Assembly: GCA_018065565.1 (NCBI GenBank)
Contig: JAGHSZ010000045.1
Location: 1 to 63,853 of the forward strand
Length of the DNA stretch: 63,853 nucleotides
Origin: Candidatus Colivivens caballi
Lineage (GTDB): Bacteria; Bacteroidota; Bacteroidia; Bacteroidales; Bacteroidaceae
Direction of reading: 5' to 3'
This document shows, in pieces, positions 43,894 to 53,498 of this stretch. Numbering within the stretch: the first letter of the stretch is position 1; every line of letters starts with the position of its first letter. The notes under the pieces are model-generated. The model was not told the DNA's origin, did no database searches, and was given only the letters and a program-made list of their open reading frames with translations. Position numbers and translations under genes: made by a program.

Positions 43894-45918
43894 ATGAAAA
43901 CCATTAGGGCATCACTCCTTGCCATTTTCACTCTGCTGGCATTCACCATGTCGGCACAGATGGTGCAGCCTGTGAAAGTCAGCACACGCCTCAACACCAT
44001 CAGCGACACCCGTGCACAGATTCAGTTCTCTGCCACCATCGACGACGGATGGCACATGTATTCGACCGAGGTCGTGGAATATGGACCGACACCCACCACC
44101 ATCACTATTTCTCACATCGAGGGAGCCACGCTCGACGGTGCGCTCCGCACTGCCAGCAAACCAACGAAACGCTATGAGGAAATGTTTGGTGCCGATGTCT
44201 ATTACTTTACGGGGCATGCCACCTTCACCCAGGACCTGACACTCACTCCTGGCACACCGTTTTCCGTGACAGGCTACCTTGAATACGGAGCATGCAACGA
44301 CAACAGTTGCATCCCTCCGAGTGTTTCCGAATTTTCGCTCAGCGGCACAGCGCCACAGACTGACACGCCTGCCACAACCGATGCCGAAACACCATCGGCC
44401 GACAGCACCGAGGGCTATACCCCTCCTTCTCTCGATGCCGATTCCATCCAGGCCGTGATGCTTGCCGACAGCATGCTGCATCCTGCAACTTCGGCATCGT
44501 CCGAACCGTCATCGTCACTGGCTGAAACCGAGGCTGTTGGCACATCGTCGTCGCTGTGGCACATCTTCCTGCTTGGAGTTCTTGGCGGACTCGTGGCACT
44601 CATCACCCCATGCGTGTGGCCAATCATTCCGATGACAGTCAGTTTCTTCCTGAAACGCTCTGCCGACCGACGCCGTGGCATACGCGATGCTGTCATCTAT
44701 GGCGTCAGCATCGTGGTCATCTATCTGCTGCTCGGACTCATTGTCACCGCCATGTTCGGAGCCAGTGCCCTCAATGCACTCTCCACCAATGCCGTGTTCA
44801 ACATCTTCTTCTTCCTACTGCTTGTGGTCTTCGCCTTGTCGTTTTTCGGACTGTTTGAATTGCAGCTGCCAGCATCGTGGAGCACACATGTCAATAATAA
44901 GGCAGAACTGCAAAACGGACTTTTTGGCATATTCCTGATGGCATTCACACTGACACTTGTCAGTTTTTCATGTACGGGACCTATCATCGGATTCCTGCTC
45001 GTTGAAGTCTCAACTATGGGCAACATACTCGGTCCGGCAGTCGGTATGACTGGTTTTGCACTGGCGCTGGCAGTGCCGTTCGCAGTGTTTGCCATGTTCC
45101 CTGGATGGTTGCGACAGATGCCGAAAAGCGGTGGATGGATGAACACCGTGAAGGTGGTGTTAGGATTCATTGAACTGTTTTTCTCACTGAAATTCCTCTC
45201 GGTTGCCGACCTTGCATATGGCTGGCATCTGCTCGACCGCGATTTCTTTATCGCCATCTGGATTATACTTGCTGTGGCGTTAGGTCTCTATCTTGTAGGC
45301 GTTTATCATTTCCCTAATGAGGCGAAACCAAAACATATCAGTTGGCTGCGCTGGCTGCTCGCCATCATTTCGTTCCTGTTTGCACTGTGGATGGTTCCCG
45401 GTCTGTGGGGCGAACCGCTCAAGGCCATCAGTGCCTTCACTCCTCCGATGAGCACACAGCACTGGCGACTTGTAAACTATGAGGTCAAGGCCCGTGCCAA
45501 CGACTATGATGAAGGACTCAGCATAGCACGCCGTGAGCACAAGCCTGTCATCATCGACTTCACAGGCTATGGGTGTGTCAACTGCCGAAAGATGGAGGCT
45601 GCCGTGTGGACTGACCCCGATGTGGCACGCATTTTGCAAGAAGACTATGTGTTGATACAACTCTATGTTGACGACAAGACATCGCTGTCCGACATTGTCA
45701 CTGTGACGGACGAAGGCGGAAAGACTCACCAACTGCGCACAGTGGGCGGCAAGTGGAGCTACCTCCAAAGTTCAAAGTTTGGTGCAAACGCACAGCCGTT
45801 CTATGTCATCATCAATCCCGTGACCGAAGAACTCCTTGCCCAGCCTTGTGGCTACGACACTGATGTCAACCATTATCTTGACTTCCTCAATCAGGGACTG
45901 AACAACTTTAATAAATAA
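43894..45918 (+). CDS. dsbD: Thiol:disulfide interchange protein, DsbD type
   Basis: 674-residue inner-membrane protein that moves electrons from cytoplasmic thioredoxin to periplasmic thiol proteins. Residues 1-21 are a signal peptide; about 25-140 form the N-terminal alpha domain (IDDGWHMYSTEVVEYGPTP). A Ser/Thr/Pro-rich linker follows (about 145-210), then eight transmembrane helices (about 220-510, with ITPCVWPIIPMTVSFF and SCTGPIIGF holding the membrane cysteines), and a C-terminal thioredoxin domain with CVNC (about 560-563). All redox cysteines expected in the membrane and C-terminal parts are seen. trxA at 17189 is the likely electron donor. Confidence 0.93.
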   Translation: MKTIRASLLAIFTLLAFTMSAQMVQPVKVSTRLNTISDTRAQIQFSATIDDGWHMYSTEVVEYGPTPTTITISHIEGATLDGALRTASKPTKRYEEMFGADVYYFTGHATFTQDLTLTPGTPFSVTGYLEYGACNDNSCIPPSVSEFSLSGTAPQTDTPATTDAETPSADSTEGYTPPSLDADSIQAVMLADSMLHPATSASSEPSSSLAETEAVGTSSSLWHIFLLGVLGGLVALITPCVWPIIPMTVSFFLKRSADRRRGIRDAVIYGVSIVVIYLLLGLIVTAMFGASALNALSTNAVFNIFFFLLLVVFALSFFGLFELQLPASWSTHVNNKAELQNGLFGIFLMAFTLTLVSFSCTGPIIGFLLVEVSTMGNILGPAVGMTGFALALAVPFAVFAMFPGWLRQMPKSGGWMNTVKVVLGFIELFFSLKFLSVADLAYGWHLLDRDFFIAIWIILAVALGLYLVGVYHFPNEAKPKHISWLRWLLAIISFLFALWMVPGLWGEPLKAISAFTPPMSTQHWRLVNYEVKARANDYDEGLSIARREHKPVIIDFTGYGCVNCRKMEAAVWTDPDVARILQEDYVLIQLYVDDKTSLSDIVTVTDEGGKTHQLRTVGGKWSYLQSSKFGANAQPFYVIINPVTEELLAQPCGYDTDVNHYLDFLNQGLNNFNK

Positions 45919-45944
45919 TAACTAAAACAAAACAACTAAACATT

Positions 45945-46277
45945 ATGGCAGATCAAAAACAACAGCAACTCCAGATTGAACTCAAACCAGAAGTTGCAAC
46001 AGGCGTTTATTCAAACATGGCAATCATTGCCAACACAAAGAACGAGTTTGTACTCGATTTCGTTTCAATGCTTCCTGGACTTCAAAAGGCAGTGGTTTCT
46101 TCACGCATCATCATGACACCTGAGCACGCAAAGCGCCTGCTCTTTGCTCTCAACGAGCGTGTACGTGGCTACGAACAGCAGTTCGGTGAAATTGCTTTGC
46201 AGCAGCCTGAACAGAACAACGGCAGCAATGGCGGCGGTCGCACTATCGCTCCATTCGGTCGTGGCGGTGAGGCTTAA
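45945..46277 (+). CDS. DUF3467 domain-containing protein
   Basis: 110-residue soluble protein matching DUF3467, a small Bacteroidota-rich family of unknown function: ELKPEVATGVYSNMAIIAN (about 12-30), EFVLDFVSMLPG and VSSRIIMTPEHAKRLLFALNE in two parts. A Gln-, Asn- and Gly-rich tail follows. It starts 26 bp after dsbD, so it is probably in the same operon. Array element 3 begins about 50 bp after its stop codon. Confidence 0.9.
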   Translation: MADQKQQQLQIELKPEVATGVYSNMAIIANTKNEFVLDFVSMLPGLQKAVVSSRIIMTPEHAKRLLFALNERVRGYEQQFGEIALQQPEQNNGSNGGGRTIAPFGRGGEA

Positions 46278-46325
46278 TGCCGCTTGTTGCACGGCGCACA
46301 TTCAGTCTGTTCCGGCAATAAATAG

Positions 46326-46545
46326 TCACACGACTGCACATGTTTCCCCTCACGAGCGCTCGTAAATCGTCAATCGTGCGGAGGATTTTATAAAAAGGTG
46401 TACACCTTATTCGAAAAAGGTGTACACGAAACATCAGAAAGGTGTACACCATTTGTCAGGAAGGTGTACACCTTTTTTAATTCATGAGCGCTCGTGAGAG
46501 AAAATACGAGCGCTCGTCAAGGCATTTACGAGTGCTCGTGAGGGT
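46326..46545. repeat. 22-bp-phased palindrome array, element 3
   Basis: Cores start at 46397, 46419, 46441 and 46463, exactly 22 bp apart: GGTGTACACC except the second, GGTGTACACG. Left units are centred at 46335.5 (decayed), 46357.5 (GAGCGCTC) and 46379.5 (decayed). Right units are centred at 46489.5, 46511.5 and 46533.5. All steps are 22 bp. It lies between the converging DUF3467 and HhH-protein genes. Confidence 0.95.
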
Positions 46546-46593
46546 ATTAGCATTTTAAGGACTGAGGGGAAAAGACGGTAAAGTTATAGCTTT

Positions 46594-47586
46594 TTAGTAC
46601 TCGACATAGGGGAGCAGCAGTTGCAGTTCATCATCGGAGAAGATGTTGGTGGAGCGCAGTTGCTGCTCGTCTTTTATCTTGCCGTAGAGACGGATGTAGC
46701 GAGCAAGGTCGCGGGCATGGTCATAGCCGATGTGTGGATGCTGGCGCAGTTGGTTGAAGGTGGAGGTGTTGAGGTTGATGTGCCTGAGGTTGGTAGGGTC
46801 GATGACGAACCATTCAAGCAAGTCGGACGACAGGTTGGTGAGGGCAAGCAACTGCTGGGCAGAGTGATAGCCCCCGAGCTGGGTGCGCGCCTTGACTATC
46901 TTGTTGGCTGTATATGACCCGATGCCTGGTATGCGTTTCAAGAGTGTGGTGTCGGCTGTGTTGAGGTCAACGGGTGTCAGTGTGGTGAACTTGGATTGAC
47001 GAGGCTTCTCACCTTCTTCCCCGAGGGGGAGGGAACTATTGTGTTGGTAAGTCTCTCCTTGGGAAGATTTAGAGGAGGCTTCATATGATGCTCCAATTGG
47101 GTATTTTGTTCTTCTTTCCGAATACTTCTTGTCGATGTCGATAAGTGGTAGCAGGTGGTCGATGTCTTCGTCTTCGAGGCAGTTGAGGCGTGCGATGTCA
47201 ATCGGTTTGCGGAACACGGCGCCTGCTGCGCGGTAACGCAGAAATGCATGTGCCTGATATGGACGCAGTCCGTTGCGTATCAGTGTAGTGGAATCAACAG
47301 TGTTTGGGTCGAACCTAATGGACTCAGCCTTCTGGTGCCCTGCCGCAGGGTCATTGCTGTCGTTGCTGCCACTGTAAAAATCCTGTTGGCGCTGATTGCC
47401 GTCGTCACTGCTGCGGGCTGGTGAGGTCGTGGCGTTCGCGGTTGGTTGCGAGTCTGTTTGAACCTTGTCTTTATCATTCGCCGGACTTTTGACGCCAAAT
47501 AAAACGATAGCGGTAATGCCGATTACCACTATCGTTGAAAGAATCATAATTGCGCGTCTGTCTCCTTTTGGATAAAGATTGCTCAT
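46594..47586 (-). CDS. Helix-hairpin-helix (ComEA-like) membrane-anchored protein
   Basis: 330-residue protein with an N-terminal transmembrane helix (about 14-32, IMILSTIVVIGITAIVLFG), a polar linker rich in Ser, Asn and Gln, and a C-terminal DNA-binding-like region with three helix-hairpin-helix modules. The best is VDLNTADTTLLKRIPGIGSYTANKI in two parts (about 212-236), the ComEA type, with further copies at FDPNTVDSTTLIRNGL and INLNTSTFNQL. ComEA binds incoming DNA in competence, and dprA at 58069 is another competence gene, but a role in uptake is only inferred. It starts 5 bp after the purL stop codon, so it is likely co-transcribed with purL. Confidence 0.83.
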   Translation of the reverse strand: MSNLYPKGDRRAIMILSTIVVIGITAIVLFGVKSPANDKDKVQTDSQPTANATTSPARSSDDGNQRQQDFYSGSNDSNDPAAGHQKAESIRFDPNTVDSTTLIRNGLRPYQAHAFLRYRAAGAVFRKPIDIARLNCLEDEDIDHLLPLIDIDKKYSERRTKYPIGASYEASSKSSQGETYQHNSSLPLGEEGEKPRQSKFTTLTPVDLNTADTTLLKRIPGIGSYTANKIVKARTQLGGYHSAQQLLALTNLSSDLLEWFVIDPTNLRHINLNTSTFNQLRQHPHIGYDHARDLARYIRLYGKIKDEQQLRSTNIFSDDELQLLLPYVEY

Positions 47587-47591
47587 AACTG

Positions 47592-50500
47592 CTATTTGTT
47601 TGCTTCACACCACTTACGGGCATTGACGAATGCCTCAATCCAAGGGGTGACATCGTCGGCTTGGTGGTCGGCAGGGTAGTTGGCCATCTGCCAAGGGAAG
47701 ATGGCGCGCTCGAGGTGTGGCATCATGGCGAGGTGGCGTCCGTCGGCTGAACAGAGTCCTGCCACATTGTAGTCGGAACCGTTAGGGTTGGCTGGGTACT
47801 GTGCGTAGTTGTACTTGGCAACTACATTGTACTCGCTTTCAGCTTCTGGCAGATGGAACTTGCCTTCTCCGTGTGCCACCCAGATGCCGAGTTTGTTGCC
47901 GCTGAGCGAACCAAACATCACAGACTTGTTCTCTGGAATCTGGAGTGTGAGGAATGCGCTCTCGAACTTGTGAGAGGTGTTGTGCTCCATGTTGCCCTTG
48001 ACACCGAGCAGACCGAGTTCCATCATCAACTGGCATCCGTTGCAGATACCAAGTGAGAGGGTGTCGCGGCGGTTGTAGAAGCGGTCGAGCGCTGCCTTTG
48101 CCTTCGGGTTGAAGAGGAATGCGCCTGCCCATCCCTTTGCCGAACCGAGCACATCGCTGTTGGAGAATCCACCACAGAAGACAATCATCTGAATGTCGTC
48201 GAGTGTTTCACGGCCAGTGACGAGGTCGGTCATCATGACATCCTTGACATTGAAGCCGGCGAGGTAGAGGCTGTAAGCCATTTCGCGTTCGCCGTTTGTA
48301 CCTTTCTCACGGATGATGGCAGCGTTTGGACGCTTGGCGTCGCAGCCTTCGATGCGATCAGGCGTGATGCCATACTGTGCAAATTTACCAGTGAATCCGT
48401 CGTTGAACTTATGCTCGATTGGCTGGTTCTTGTAGTTGTTGAAACGCTCGTCTGCCATGCCGTTGAACGACTGACGGCAGTCGAGTTCGTGAGATGTGGA
48501 GTACCACACATCGCGCATTGCGTCGATGTCGATGGCAATCTTTGTTCCCTTTATCTTAATCTGACGGCCTGCGGATGGCTTGCCGATAGGTGCGAATGCA
48601 ATGCCTGCACGGCGGAGCAATGCTTCGGCTGCTGCCTTGTCGTCGTCTGCTACCTGGATGATAACACCTGGATTCTCGGCAAAGAGCACCTTCACGAGGT
48701 CTCTTTCAGCAATTGCCTTGAAATCGATGTCGAGTCCACCCTTGCGGTTTGCAAAGCACATTTCGAGCAGTGTGGTGATGAGACCACCGGCGCTGATGTC
48801 GTGTCCGGCAAGGAGCAGACCTTCCTTCACGAGGTCCTGAACGGCGAGGAATGCATCGCGGAAGTATTCTGGATTCTGCACTGTTGGCACATCGCTGCCA
48901 ATCTTGCCGAGGCTCTGTGCAAAGGCACTGCCGCCGAGGCGGAGACTGTCGAACGAGAAGTCGATGTGATAGAGTGTTGAACTGATATCGGTGCGGATGA
49001 CTGGCGACACCACTTTGCGTATGTCGCTGACTTCGCCGCCGCTGCTGACGATGACTGTTCCCGGGCTGATGACCTTGGTGCCGTCAGGGTATTTCTGTGT
49101 CATTGACAGACTGTCCTTACCTGTTGGCACATTGACTTGCAGTGAGCAGCAGAAGTCGCTCAGTGCCTGTACACCGGCATAGAGACGAGCATCCTCGCCA
49201 CGCTGTGAACGGCAAGGCCACATCCAGTTGGCTGACAGGCTGATGCTGTCGAGACCCTCTGCCATTGGTGCCCACACAATGTTGGTGAGTGACTCGGCAA
49301 CTGAGAGCACGCTGCCCTTGGCTGGGTCGGCAAGTCCTGCCTGTGGCGCATGACCGATGGCAGTGGCAATGCCTCGTACTCCGCGATAGTCGAGTGCTAC
49401 GACACCACAGTCGCTGAGTGGCAACTGGATTTCGCCCTGGCACTGCTGGCGTGCAATCTTACCGGTGACAGAACGGTCAACCTTGTTGGTGAGCCAGTCC
49501 TTGCAGGCAACGGCTTCGAGGCGGAGCACCTGCTTCAAGTATTCCTCGATGTTGCTGAACTTGTATGTTGCATCTTCGTATGTGTGTTCTACGGTTTCAT
49601 CCACCATCACGGTCTTTGGTGAATGTCCAAACATCTGTGCCACCTCGAGGTCGAACGGACGGATGCCGTCGCCCTGCTCAAAGGCGAAGTGGGCGTCGCC
49701 GGTGGTTTCGCCTACGACATAGAGCGGAGCACGCTCGCGCTCTGCAATCTTGCGGACATGGTCGATGTGTGCCTCGTCGATGAGCAGACCCATGCGCTCC
49801 TGACTTTCGTTGGCGATGATTTCCTTTGAGCTGAGTGTCTGGTCGCCGATTGGGAGTTTTGTCATGTCGATGGTTCCACCACATTCCTCAACGAGTTCTG
49901 ACAGACAGTTGACATGACCTGCACTGCCGTGGTCGTGGATGGAAACGATTGGGTTGACATCTTCTTCACAGAGTGCGCGGACAAGGTTGTTGGCACGCTT
50001 CTGCATCTCTGGGTTGGCACGCTGGACGGCATTGAGTTCGATGCCGCTGCTGTAACGGCCTGTATCTACCGAACTGACACTGCCACCACCGAGACCGATG
50101 CGGTAGTTGTCGCCGCCGACCACTACAATCTTGTTGCCCTTCTGAGGCTCGCCTTTCAGACAGTCGCGCTTAGTGCCGTAGCCCACACCGCCGGCAAGCA
50201 TGATGACTTTGTCGTAACCATAGACTGGTTCTTCGTTTGCCTTTCCGTCCTGCTGCTTGTCAGCACCTTCCTGATGTTCGAATGTGAGGACCGAACCGCA
50301 GATGAGTGGCTGTCCAAACTTGTTGCCGAAGTCGCTGGCGCCGTTTGATGCCTTGATGAGAATCTGCTCTGGAGTCTGATAGAGCCAGTGACGGGCTGGG
50401 ATGGCAGTCTTGCCTTCCGGAGTCTGGAGCGGCTGGCGGTAACTGGTCATATAGACAGCAGTTCCGGCGATTGGCCATGAACCGACACCGCCACCCATAC

Positions 50501-51320
50501 GGTCACGGATTTCACCACCGGTACCTGTGGCTGCACCGTTGAATGGCTCGACGGTTGTTGGGAAGTTGTGGGTTTCTGCCTTGAGCGAGATGACAGACTC
50601 GATAGGCTTAACAACAAAATAGTCGCTTGTGCTGTGGTCCTTCGGAGCGAACTGCTCAACGACAGGTCCCTGTGCAAAAGCGACATTGTCCTTATAGGCT
50701 GATATAATCTTGTTTGGGTTTTCCTTTGTTGTCTTCTTGATCATTGCAAAGAGACTGCTTTCCTTCTCCTGACCATCGATGATGAATGTGCCACCGAAAA
50801 TCTTGTGACGGCAGTGCTCTGAGTTGATCTGTGCGAATCCGAATACTTCTGAGTCGGTGAGTTTGCGGCCTAACTGACCTTCGACCTTGTGGAGGTATTC
50901 GATTTCTTCTGGACTGAGTGCGAGACCTTCCTGCTCGTTGTATTCTTCGAGATTGTCAATGTGCAGGATGGCTGCAGGCTTGATGTTCACTGTGAAGATG
51001 TCCTGACCGAGACCTTCATAGCGACGCTGAAGCATTGGGTCGAATCCTTCGTCGGGGTTTTCTGCCTTTGTAGGGAAGTACTCCTCGATGCGTTCCACTC
51101 CGTTGATGCTCATGTTCTGTGTGATTTCCACAGCATTTGTGCTCCAAGGGGTAATCATTTCACGACGAGGACCGACGAACTGTCCACTTACTTGTTGCTC
51201 ACTCATTAGTTTAGCACCAGAGAAAAGCCACTCAAGCGCATCCTTCTCCTTGTCAGTGATCTGATGGTTCATGCTCACTGCAATGATGCTGCTCTGTGGC
51301 GTCTGAAAAAAGTAAATCAT
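47592..51320 (-). CDS. purL: Phosphoribosylformylglycinamidine synthase, large single-chain
   Basis: 1242-residue enzyme that converts FGAR and glutamine to FGAM in purine synthesis. It is the long type found in Proteobacteria, Bacteroidota and eukaryotes, with all domains on one chain: N-terminal PurS-like part, linker, two synthase halves (SEHCRHKIFGG at about 167-177; AETHNFPTTVEPFNGAATGTGG in two parts) and a C-terminal glutaminase domain (FCGGFSNSDVLGSAKGWA; nucleophile Cys in LGICNGCQLM; His and Glu in WVAHGEGKF). The start MIYFFQTPQSSIIAV agrees with homologs. A TAACTTTG promoter box lies at 51355-51362. Confidence 0.97.
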   Translation of the reverse strand: MIYFFQTPQSSIIAVSMNHQITDKEKDALEWLFSGAKLMSEQQVSGQFVGPRREMITPWSTNAVEITQNMSINGVERIEEYFPTKAENPDEGFDPMLQRRYEGLGQDIFTVNIKPAAILHIDNLEEYNEQEGLALSPEEIEYLHKVEGQLGRKLTDSEVFGFAQINSEHCRHKIFGGTFIIDGQEKESSLFAMIKKTTKENPNKIISAYKDNVAFAQGPVVEQFAPKDHSTSDYFVVKPIESVISLKAETHNFPTTVEPFNGAATGTGGEIRDRMGGGVGSWPIAGTAVYMTSYRQPLQTPEGKTAIPARHWLYQTPEQILIKASNGASDFGNKFGQPLICGSVLTFEHQEGADKQQDGKANEEPVYGYDKVIMLAGGVGYGTKRDCLKGEPQKGNKIVVVGGDNYRIGLGGGSVSSVDTGRYSSGIELNAVQRANPEMQKRANNLVRALCEEDVNPIVSIHDHGSAGHVNCLSELVEECGGTIDMTKLPIGDQTLSSKEIIANESQERMGLLIDEAHIDHVRKIAERERAPLYVVGETTGDAHFAFEQGDGIRPFDLEVAQMFGHSPKTVMVDETVEHTYEDATYKFSNIEEYLKQVLRLEAVACKDWLTNKVDRSVTGKIARQQCQGEIQLPLSDCGVVALDYRGVRGIATAIGHAPQAGLADPAKGSVLSVAESLTNIVWAPMAEGLDSISLSANWMWPCRSQRGEDARLYAGVQALSDFCCSLQVNVPTGKDSLSMTQKYPDGTKVISPGTVIVSSGGEVSDIRKVVSPVIRTDISSTLYHIDFSFDSLRLGGSAFAQSLGKIGSDVPTVQNPEYFRDAFLAVQDLVKEGLLLAGHDISAGGLITTLLEMCFANRKGGLDIDFKAIAERDLVKVLFAENPGVIIQVADDDKAAAEALLRRAGIAFAPIGKPSAGRQIKIKGTKIAIDIDAMRDVWYSTSHELDCRQSFNGMADERFNNYKNQPIEHKFNDGFTGKFAQYGITPDRIEGCDAKRPNAAIIREKGTNGEREMAYSLYLAGFNVKDVMMTDLVTGRETLDDIQMIVFCGGFSNSDVLGSAKGWAGAFLFNPKAKAALDRFYNRRDTLSLGICNGCQLMMELGLLGVKGNMEHNTSHKFESAFLTLQIPENKSVMFGSLSGNKLGIWVAHGEGKFHLPEAESEYNVVAKYNYAQYPANPNGSDYNVAGLCSADGRHLAMMPHLERAIFPWQMANYPADHQADDVTPWIEAFVNARKWCEANK

Positions 51321-51354
51321 GTCTGTTTGGATTGATGTTTGTTGTATGCGACTG

Positions 51355-51362
51355 CAAAGTTA
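51355..51362 (-). promoter_or_regulatory. Promoter -7 box of purL
   Basis: TAACTTTG on the minus strand, 35 bp upstream of the purL start. Confidence 0.7.
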
Positions 51363-51436
51363 CGAAATAAATGGGAATTAGGGATTAGGAATTTGCATTT
51401 ATTTGGATGATTGAGCGCATTTTGACAAATAAAACG

Positions 51437-51482
51437 GCAGAGGACAATGTCTTGGCCGGTAAACTGTGACATTGTCCTCTGC
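51437..51482 (-). terminator. Terminator downstream of the ACT/phenylacetate-CoA ligase operon
   Basis: A perfect 15-bp inverted repeat (GCAGAGGACAATGTC / GACATTGTCCTCTGC) with, in the minus direction, a following CGTTTTATTTG run. Confidence 0.9.
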
Positions 51483-51560
51483 TTTGTTGTGCTGCCTGAC
51501 CGGCAGTCGTCATTGGTCGGGGCAGTGTCAATGCGGTATGCCTTGACACTTTTCTGTTAC

Positions 51561-51611
51561 CCCATGATAGGCTTTTATACCATTGATTCCCCCATGATAA
51601 GCTTTAATACC
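51561..51611. repeat. Pair of 21-bp direct repeats, period 30
   Basis: CCCATGATAGGCTTTTATAC (51561-51580, then C) recurs as CCCATGATAAGCTTTAATAC (51591-51610, then C), with two differences, directly after the ACT gene stop. Confidence 0.7.
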
Positions 51612-51616
51612 TTTAA

Positions 51617-52045
51617 TTATACGAGTGTATAGAGGTTTGGCTCGGTGATGAATTTAAGGTGGTTGAGATTGATGACCTCACGAGTTCGTTCGTTGTCAAT
51701 CGTACGGAAAATCATGATGCCCTTGCCGTTGAGAAGGAACGAATAGAGGTATGTGATGCTGATTCCCTCCTTGTTGAAGATTTCAAGCACGTTTGCCAGT
51801 TCGCCCACTTCGTCGTCGAGTTCGATGGCAAACACATCGGTGAGTGTGACACTGACCTTGGCGTCTTTGAGTACATTGTATGCCTTTGATGGTTCGCTGC
51901 AGATGATACGGAAGATGCCGTATTCCACAGTGTCGGCTATGTTGACGGCAAGAAGCTGTATGCCTTCTGCCTTGAGAAGGTTGAGAATATGGAGCATTGC
52001 ACCGCTCTTGTTCTCAACAAATACAGAAAGTTGTTGAATGGTCAT
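51617..52045 (-). CDS. Tandem ACT-domain protein
   Basis: 142-residue protein made of two ACT domains, each a small regulatory fold that usually binds an amino acid: QLSVFVENKSGAMLHILNLL (about 4-23) and FAIELDDEVGELANVLEIF (about 72-90). No catalytic domain is attached. In Bacteroidales this gene commonly sits beside phenylacetate-CoA ligase genes, as here (73 bp downstream of one), and it may sense an aromatic or branched-chain amino acid. The ligand is unknown. Confidence 0.87.
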   Translation of the reverse strand: MTIQQLSVFVENKSGAMLHILNLLKAEGIQLLAVNIADTVEYGIFRIICSEPSKAYNVLKDAKVSVTLTDVFAIELDDEVGELANVLEIFNKEGISITYLYSFLLNGKGIMIFRTIDNERTREVINLNHLKFITEPNLYTLV

Positions 52046-52118
52046 ATTCTTGTGATTTTAATGGTTAGTCGTTTGTTTATGAGTCACTGAATGGAATCTG
52101 GTACACCCCAAGGACTGA

Positions 52119-53429
52119 TCAGAACTTCTTTCGCAAGTCTTTCACGCGGACAGCCTTGCCTTCGCTCTTTGGAAGTGACCCGTTGGCAACGAGGCGTACT
52201 CGTGGAGTGACGAGTATTTCGTCCTTGAGCCGGCGTGTGATTTCCTTGGTGAGTTTCTCCAGACGGGCATAGTCGTCGGTAAACAGGGTGGAGAGTTCCA
52301 CTTCGATGGTCATGCCGTCGTTGTTGTCGAGAGTTTCCAGTGTGATGAGGTAGTCGGTTGCAAGTTCCTGGAACTGGAGGAGAATCTTCTCAATCTGGAT
52401 AGGGAAGATGTTGACACCCTTGAGAATGATCATGTCGTCGCTTCGTCCCTGCATACGGTCGAGACGCTTGTGGTTTCGTCCACATGGGCATTCGCCTGGA
52501 AGGATGCGGGTGAGGTCGCGTGTGCGGTAGCGGAGAAGTGGCATGGCCTCGCGATTGATGGTTGTGAGGACAAGTTCACCGATCTGACCTTCTGGAACTG
52601 GTTCGAGTGTCTCTGGGTCAACGATTTCCACGATGTAGTAGTCTTCCCAGATGTGGAGACCGTTCTGTTCCTTGCATTCGAAGGCAACACCAGGACCGCA
52701 CATTTCTGACATTCCGAATGAGTTGTAAGCCTTGACTCCGAGCATGTTTTCGATGCGGCGGCGCTGTTCCTCGCTGTGAGGTTCTGCACCGATGACGAGT
52801 GTTTTGAGCTTTGTGTCCTTACGAGGGTCGATGCCTTGTTCTACCATCACTTCGTAGAGTCGTGCTGCGTATGAAGGAATGGCATGGAGGGCAGTTGTGC
52901 CGAAGTCCTTGATGAATTTAAGTTGGCGCAATGTGTTGCCCGCAGCTGCTGGCACTGTGAGCATTCCGAGTCGTTCGGCTCCATACTGGAAACCGAGTCC
53001 ACCGGTGAACATGCCGTAACCTGATGAGTTCTGGAACACATCGGTTGGACGCAGACCTACCATGTGGAGGCAGCGTGCAACGGCATTTGCCCATTCGTCG
53101 AGGTCGCGCTGTGTGTGGAGAATGACGGTAGGGTTGCCTGTGGTGCCGCTTGATGAGTGCAGACGGACGCACTTGTCAAGTGGAACGGATGCTATGCCGA
53201 ATGGATAAGTGTCGCGCAGGTCTTGTTTTGTGGTAAAAGGAATTTTGCGGAGGTCGTCGAGCGACTTGATGTCGTCAGGAGTCAGTCCGATGGATTCGAA
53301 ACGCTGCTTGTAGAATGGTGAATTCATGCAGTGACGCACTGTCTTTTGCAGGCGTTCAAGCTGAAGTGCCTCGATTTCTTCACGGGTCATCAGCTCTTTG
53401 TCGGGATGTAGGTATTGTGATGTGTCCAT
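52119..53429 (-). CDS. paaK: Phenylacetate--CoA ligase, first copy
   Basis: 436-residue adenylate-forming enzyme that makes aryl-acetyl-CoA from an aryl acetate, CoA and ATP. The N-terminus has the family pattern LQLERLQKTVRHCMNSPFYK, then FTTKQDLRDTYPFGIASVP, the P-loop LHSSSGTTGNPTVI (about 90-103), SFGMSEMCGPGVAFEC (about 238-253) and YRTRDLTRILPGECPCGR. The CPCG may bind a metal, as in related proteins. In this lineage it probably acts on arylacetates from aromatic amino-acid fermentation, or in reverse for assimilation. A second, related copy is immediately upstream. Confidence 0.93.
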   Translation of the reverse strand: MDTSQYLHPDKELMTREEIEALQLERLQKTVRHCMNSPFYKQRFESIGLTPDDIKSLDDLRKIPFTTKQDLRDTYPFGIASVPLDKCVRLHSSSGTTGNPTVILHTQRDLDEWANAVARCLHMVGLRPTDVFQNSSGYGMFTGGLGFQYGAERLGMLTVPAAAGNTLRQLKFIKDFGTTALHAIPSYAARLYEVMVEQGIDPRKDTKLKTLVIGAEPHSEEQRRRIENMLGVKAYNSFGMSEMCGPGVAFECKEQNGLHIWEDYYIVEIVDPETLEPVPEGQIGELVLTTINREAMPLLRYRTRDLTRILPGECPCGRNHKRLDRMQGRSDDMIILKGVNIFPIQIEKILLQFQELATDYLITLETLDNNDGMTIEVELSTLFTDDYARLEKLTKEITRRLKDEILVTPRVRLVANGSLPKSEGKAVRVKDLRKKF

Positions 53430-53434
53430 TTATG

Positions 53435-53496
53435 TTTGGTGGTTTAGTTGCGTTGTTGTTTAGTTGTCTGGTTGTCTGGTTGTCCGGTGGTTTGGC
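53435..53496. repeat. Low-complexity TTGTCTGG / GGTTTAGTTG spacer
   Basis: Short-period sequence similar to 13841-13893, located in the gap between the two phenylacetate-CoA ligase genes. Confidence 0.65.
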
Positions 53497-53498
53497 AC

